From: Methanobacteriota archaeon | GTDB taxonomy: Archaea > Thermoplasmatota > Poseidoniia > Poseidoniales > Poseidoniaceae | Reading direction: 5' to 3' | DNA length: 8,852 nucleotides | Assembly (NCBI GenBank): GCA_002707335.2 | Contig: PAMN02000010.1 | Span: 1-8,852 of the forward strand | Part shown: positions 5,884 through 8,852 of the stretch, piece after piece | How positions within the stretch are numbered: the first letter of the stretch is position 1 | How the letters are laid out: every line of letters starts with the position of its first letter | Translations under genes and position numbers: made by a program | The notes under the pieces: model-generated | Told to the model about the DNA's origin: nothing | Database searches by the model: none | Seen by the model: only the letters and a program-made list of their open reading frames with translations

Positions 5884-6732
5884 ATGGATGGCATGAGACT
5901 AAGACCCGCACCTTCCGAAGAAGGATCTGCTTCTAATGCACTTGGTGATATGAAAATAAACCGCAGGCAATTCATGAGATATGGATTTAATACAGCAGGA
6001 GGAGTTCTTGCTGCCAGTTTAGGAGCACTTGGATTTGCTTCTATTCTCCTACCTCCATCTGGAAGCACGGGAGGAGACTCTGCAGTCAAATTCTGGGCTA
6101 AAGGCCGTGAAGATGAAGCGTGGTATGGAGCAATGCACCTACAACCAATGACAAAATCATCATTTGAAACAGAAGCAGCGAAATCAAATGTCGGCATGGC
6201 AGGAGCGCAAGGTGTTTGGAATGGTCTGCCTGTAATCGTAAACTATGTTCCTCACGCTGAGAACTCTGGCAAACCTGTAGCAGACAACTCTCCAAGATTC
6301 CAAGAAATGCCAGGTTACGACATTGCCAAAAACTATGTTGGCCACGCTACAGAATTTTTGTTATCGAATCCAGAAGTTTTTGACCCAAATAACAATCTTG
6401 TTATGTCATTCGGAAGATGCACGCATTTGTGCTGTATACCTGGATGGCAACTAGTATCGAATTCATTCACAGATGATAACTGGACACCCGGTGGAGGAGA
6501 TGACGGTGGAACTAAGATGTTCTGCATATGCCACTCAAGCAGATTTGACCCTACAGCGATTGAAGTTAACAGAAACGCCAACAGGTCTAATGGACAAATG
6601 TTTGAATACCTTGGAATTCGAAGAGCAGGAGGACCTGCGCCTGTCGGACTACCAATTATCCCAATCATCATGAACGGAGATACCATTGAGGCATCCACTG
6701 AATATACGGGCTGGTTGACCTATTGCGACTGA
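5884..6732 (+). CDS. Rieske iron-sulfur protein of the cytochrome bc-type complex, Tat-like leader
   Basis: This 282-residue protein carries the electron from quinol oxidation to the outer acceptor. After a ~23-residue hydrophilic start comes a twin-arginine motif (NRRQFMR, 26-32) and a hydrophobic helix at about 35-55 that ends in LLPP, as in Rieske proteins exported by Tat and kept as a membrane anchor. The [2Fe-2S] ligands are in CTHLCC (C179, H181) and CICHSS (C214, H217), with C184 and C216 placed for the usual disulfide. Both boxes deviate from the textbook CTHLGC and CPCHGS: Gly to Cys, Pro to Ile and Gly to Ser. The boxes are separated by 29 residues, including a Gly/Asp-rich insert. 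The length exceeds the ~180-200 of classical Rieske subunits because of the ~120-residue region before box 1. GGTGAT at 5874-5879 favours the ATG at 5884; a GTG at 5875 overlapping the previous stop would add three residues. Confidence 0.92.
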   Translation: MDGMRLRPAPSEEGSASNALGDMKINRRQFMRYGFNTAGGVLAASLGALGFASILLPPSGSTGGDSAVKFWAKGREDEAWYGAMHLQPMTKSSFETEAAKSNVGMAGAQGVWNGLPVIVNYVPHAENSGKPVADNSPRFQEMPGYDIAKNYVGHATEFLLSNPEVFDPNNNLVMSFGRCTHLCCIPGWQLVSNSFTDDNWTPGGGDDGGTKMFCICHSSRFDPTAIEVNRNANRSNGQMFEYLGIRRAGGPAPVGLPIIPIIMNGDTIEASTEYTGWLTYCD

Positions 6733-6738
6733 GGTGAT
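6731..6738 (+). promoter_or_regulatory. Ribosome binding site of the cytochrome b gene
   Basis: GAGGTGAT begins within the TGA stop of the Rieske gene and precedes the ATG at 6742 by three bases (six from GGTG-A). This arrangement suggests translational coupling of the Rieske and cytochrome b subunits. Confidence 0.7.
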
Positions 6739-6741
6739 TAG

Positions 6742-7608
6742 ATGAGCACAATTTTCTGGGTACTTTGGTTCTTCATAGCCTTCCTTATCGTTCTGATTGC
6801 GTTTACACTCCGAAAGGAAAACGAGGATATTCCACGTAGAGAAATTCTTCGAGCCGTTGAAACCTCTGGTAAAATGGGTCTGGCTGAAAGATCATTCCTC
6901 TGGGTATTTTCGTTCTTAGATACAAGATTCCGCATCCAAGACTATTGGAACATGAGCAAAGGTGCATACTACAACATGCACAGGCAAATGCCATTAACTC
7001 ACGCTGAAAAGTACAAACTGAGAATTATTTGGTATTGGTACCCTCTGTATTGCCTGGGCGGAATCTCGTTCCTATCCTTCATAATATTAGTTATCACTGG
7101 AACAGTACTAGGAATCTACTATGTTCCAGGAGGAGAGGGCGACCCATCTCCTGCTTACGCAAGTATGGAATACATCATGACACAACTGCCGTTTGGATAT
7201 ATCATAAGAGCTGTACATCATTGGGGAACTCACTTCATGGTAGCATCAGTATTCTTGCACATGTGTAGAGTCTACTTTACTGGGGCATACAGAAACCCTC
7301 GTGAATTAAACTGGTTGATTGGAGTTGCCTTGATGGCATTAACGATTGTATTCGGTTATTCTGGTTATTTGCTACCATGGGACACATTGGCATATGGTGC
7401 AGCAGTTATTGGAATCAACCTTGCAAACTCCACACCTTTGATTGGGAAATATATCGCAACTCTACTATTCGCAGGTTCATCATTATCGCCACGAACAGTA
7501 ACAAGAATGTACTTCATCCACGTATTCATATTACCAGTCATTGTTACTACATTGATTATCATTCATTTGTTTATAGTTTGGGTTCAAGGAATTGCGGAGC
7601 CGCATTGA
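6742..7608 (+). CDS. Cytochrome b, N-terminal (b6-type) subunit of a b6f-like complex
   Basis: This 288-residue protein is the diheme core that oxidises quinol and passes electrons across the membrane. After an extra N-terminal helix (5-22) and a charged linker come cytochrome b helices A-D at about 103-127, 155-178, 190-212 and 255-280. The b-heme ligands are H159/H173 in helix B (RAVHHW ... FLHMCR) and H260/H275 in helix D (YFIHVF ... IIIHLF). Fourteen residues lie between the helix D histidines, the cytochrome b6 spacing, rather than thirteen as in mitochondrial cytochrome b. PLYCLGGIS at the start of helix A aligns with FYCLGGIT of chloroplast b6, whose Cys35 binds heme c_n covalently; here it is C104. 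GYLLPWD (208-214) is the usual helix C motif. The protein ends just after helix D, so helices E onward are in the next gene, as in b6 plus subunit IV. The N-terminal helix and linker (~90 residues) are longer than in b6. Confidence 0.95.
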   Translation: MSTIFWVLWFFIAFLIVLIAFTLRKENEDIPRREILRAVETSGKMGLAERSFLWVFSFLDTRFRIQDYWNMSKGAYYNMHRQMPLTHAEKYKLRIIWYWYPLYCLGGISFLSFIILVITGTVLGIYYVPGGEGDPSPAYASMEYIMTQLPFGYIIRAVHHWGTHFMVASVFLHMCRVYFTGAYRNPRELNWLIGVALMALTIVFGYSGYLLPWDTLAYGAAVIGINLANSTPLIGKYIATLLFAGSSLSPRTVTRMYFIHVFILPVIVTTLIIIHLFIVWVQGIAEPH

Positions 7609-7610
7609 TA

Positions 7611-7618
7611 GGAGGTGA
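7611..7618 (+). promoter_or_regulatory. Consensus ribosome binding site of the subunit IV-like gene
   Basis: GGAGGTGA is a perfect match to the archaeal anti-Shine-Dalgarno sequence, two bases after the cytochrome b stop and five bases before the ATG at 7624. It fixes the start of the last gene. Confidence 0.8.
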
Positions 7619-7623
7619 AGAGT

Positions 7624-8852
7624 ATGGGATTAATGGAAAATTTAGGTGCTGTAGCGTCAACATACATGGATGAGAAGGAGAAACTCCAAACCGCTGAAGA
7701 GAAGAGGAAGAGAACTCGATCAGGTCACGGATTCTGGCCTCATGAAGTTCTTCGAGATTCCTTAATTTTTGGCTTTATGATTGCGGTTTTATTGTTCTAC
7801 GCTTGGTTAATTCCACCACCACTTCATAGTGCAGCAGATCCGTTCGCACAAGCTGGATTCGTATTCCCTGATTGGTATGTATTGTTTTCATACGGATACC
7901 TAAGATGGGGAGAATATCTCCCTCAATTCGATGTTCCATTGGGACCAGTTGGTGACTTCTTTGGTCAACCATCATTCCCATGGAACGCTGCATGGTGGGG
8001 AGCCTTCCTAACTGGAATCCCAATAGGAATCTTGGCCCTTCCTCCGTTCTTAGGAGGTCGTGAAAAGAGACCTGTCGAAGACCCGTGGTTTGCTAGTGCA
8101 GGTGTAGTTTACCTCGCCCACATTTGGTTCATTTCAGTATTCTCAATCAATATCTTCTTAGAATTATACGGTAAGAATAGAAGTGATTATTGTAAATTAG
8201 ATAGTCATGGTGACTTATTGTGTGGAACAAGAGACCCATGGATTGCCGATTTATTCAATGCGATACCGTGGGTGTTAACCGGAATTTTGTTATGGATAAT
8301 GATTTACTTCATAGCCAAATGGCTATTCAATAATGCTTGGGGAGCAAGATTCACACCGGCTCATGCAAAGAGTTTGATTATCGGAGCATTCGTTGTTGCT
8401 ACAGCAGCCACTGTTGTAACTTATCCAGTATATGATAACGGGTTCTGGGAAGCAAGAGGATTACTAACAATTGCTGATTATCAGGAATTAGAAGACATGA
8501 GATCACAGCCTACAGATGTTCAGGTTGCTGAAAGAACTAGTTTCATGGATGACCAAGGATTCGAGGGTGATATAGTACCCGCTGCTGCTTGGATGGAATG
8601 GAATATATATCAGCCCACGCGGTATTACATGATAGATTTCGCAGATAATAACGGACACCAAGATTTAGATGGTAAAGTCAATGGTGCTCAAGGAATAGAA
8701 AATTACACCGGTGATGAAACAATTTGGGCGACTGGGACATTCTCAATAACCGATGAGTATTGGCCTGAAGACAATGATTTCAAAACTGTACCTCTCGATG
8801 CAACATGTGCTACAAGGGCAAGTGAGGTAATTATTGACGGAGGAGTCTCAAC
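7624..8852 (+). CDS. Cytochrome b C-terminal half / subunit IV-like protein with large extracytoplasmic extension (3' partial)
   Basis: At least 409 residues are visible and the frame is open at the window edge. The N-terminus is charged and helical (to about 33). GFWPHEVLRDSL leads into helix E (about 45-63), then PPPL and ADP, and PDWY at 82-85, the Qo-site motif that is PEWY in mitochondria and chloroplasts. Helix F (124-143, ending in LPPFL) and helix G (157-180) complete the usual subunit IV. Two further helices follow at about 214-235 and 249-269, then a soluble region to the end, rich in Asp, Asn, Trp and Tyr. Standard topology puts the PDWY loop outside, so the loop with C190 and C200 and the final domain also lie outside; the cysteines could form a disulfide. 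Classical subunit IV is about 160 residues. No CxxCH motif has appeared by residue 409. The subunit IV core is secure; the function of the extension is unknown. Confidence 0.88.
   Translation, partial: MGLMENLGAVASTYMDEKEKLQTAEEKRKRTRSGHGFWPHEVLRDSLIFGFMIAVLLFYAWLIPPPLHSAADPFAQAGFVFPDWYVLFSYGYLRWGEYLPQFDVPLGPVGDFFGQPSFPWNAAWWGAFLTGIPIGILALPPFLGGREKRPVEDPWFASAGVVYLAHIWFISVFSINIFLELYGKNRSDYCKLDSHGDLLCGTRDPWIADLFNAIPWVLTGILLWIMIYFIAKWLFNNAWGARFTPAHAKSLIIGAFVVATAATVVTYPVYDNGFWEARGLLTIADYQELEDMRSQPTDVQVAERTSFMDDQGFEGDIVPAAAWMEWNIYQPTRYYMIDFADNNGHQDLDGKVNGAQGIENYTGDETIWATGTFSITDEYWPEDNDFKTVPLDATCATRASEVIIDGGVS

Noticed and set aside
5814..6197. Minus-strand open frame opposite the start of the Rieske gene
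   Set aside because: It overlaps two well-supported operon genes and its translation looks like antisense of the Tat leader region.
7775..8023. Minus-strand open frame opposite the subunit IV-like gene
   Set aside because: The plus strand carries PDWY and subunit IV helices here; the antisense product has no recognisable features.
8635..8675. Asp/Asn-rich loop in the subunit IV extension (residues about 338-350) as an EF-hand or dockerin calcium site
   Set aside because: The acidic residues do not fall at the 1-3-5-12 spacing of either loop type; it is only an acidic, possibly metal-binding stretch.
1..8852. CRISPR arrays, insertion sequences, tRNA or rRNA genes
   Set aside because: No regularly spaced repeats, transposase motifs, terminal inverted repeats, tRNA cloverleaf arms or rRNA signatures were seen; nearly all bases are accounted for by protein genes.

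Overview
The window most likely comes from a marine planktonic archaeon of the Thermoplasmatota, such as Marine Group II / Poseidoniales. This is an inference. It rests on a Pop5-like RNase P protein, an FtsZ/tubulin-superfamily GTPase, strong GGAGGTGA-type ribosome binding sites, short intergenic gaps, moderate-to-low G+C and several lineage-type membrane proteins with no recognisable family. No rRNA or tRNA is present to settle the taxonomy. Nine genes are visible; those at the two ends are cut by the window.

Left part (1-4481). The reading frame open from base 1 encodes the end of a HemK/PrmC-like methyltransferase joined without a stop to a complete biotin-protein ligase. It converges on a leftward pair: a two-helix membrane protein and a short Pop5-like RNase P subunit. 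A divergent gap of about 70 bases leads to a rightward ten-helix membrane protein with an acidic tail. That gene converges on a leftward pair: a small TPR protein followed by a compact, non-canonical FtsZ-like GTPase. In both convergent pairs the two stop codons overlap in a single TTAA.

Right part (4482-8852). A 153-base divergent spacer holds the likely promoter of a tightly packed rightward operon for a quinol-oxidising cytochrome bc-type complex. The order is: secreted, membrane-anchored Reeler / choice-of-anchor V-like protein with a CxCH motif; small two-helix protein; Rieske iron-sulfur protein with a Tat-like leader; b6-type cytochrome b; and a greatly enlarged subunit IV-like protein that runs off the window. 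Successive genes overlap or have ribosome binding sites at or just after the previous stop, so translation is probably coupled.

The most interesting feature is this complex. Its cytochrome b has the split b6/subunit IV organisation, the 14/15 histidine spacing of cytochrome b6, and a cysteine in a YCLGG motif aligning with the residue that binds heme c_n (c_i) in b6f complexes. Its Rieske cluster boxes are unusual (CTHLCC and CICHSS, with a long insert). Subunit IV gains two membrane helices and a large domain that topology places outside the cell. No standard CxxCH cytochrome c is encoded in the window. The complex may therefore be a b6f-like quinol oxidase with a non-standard electron exit, perhaps through the CxCH protein, the subunit IV extension or a copper protein encoded elsewhere.
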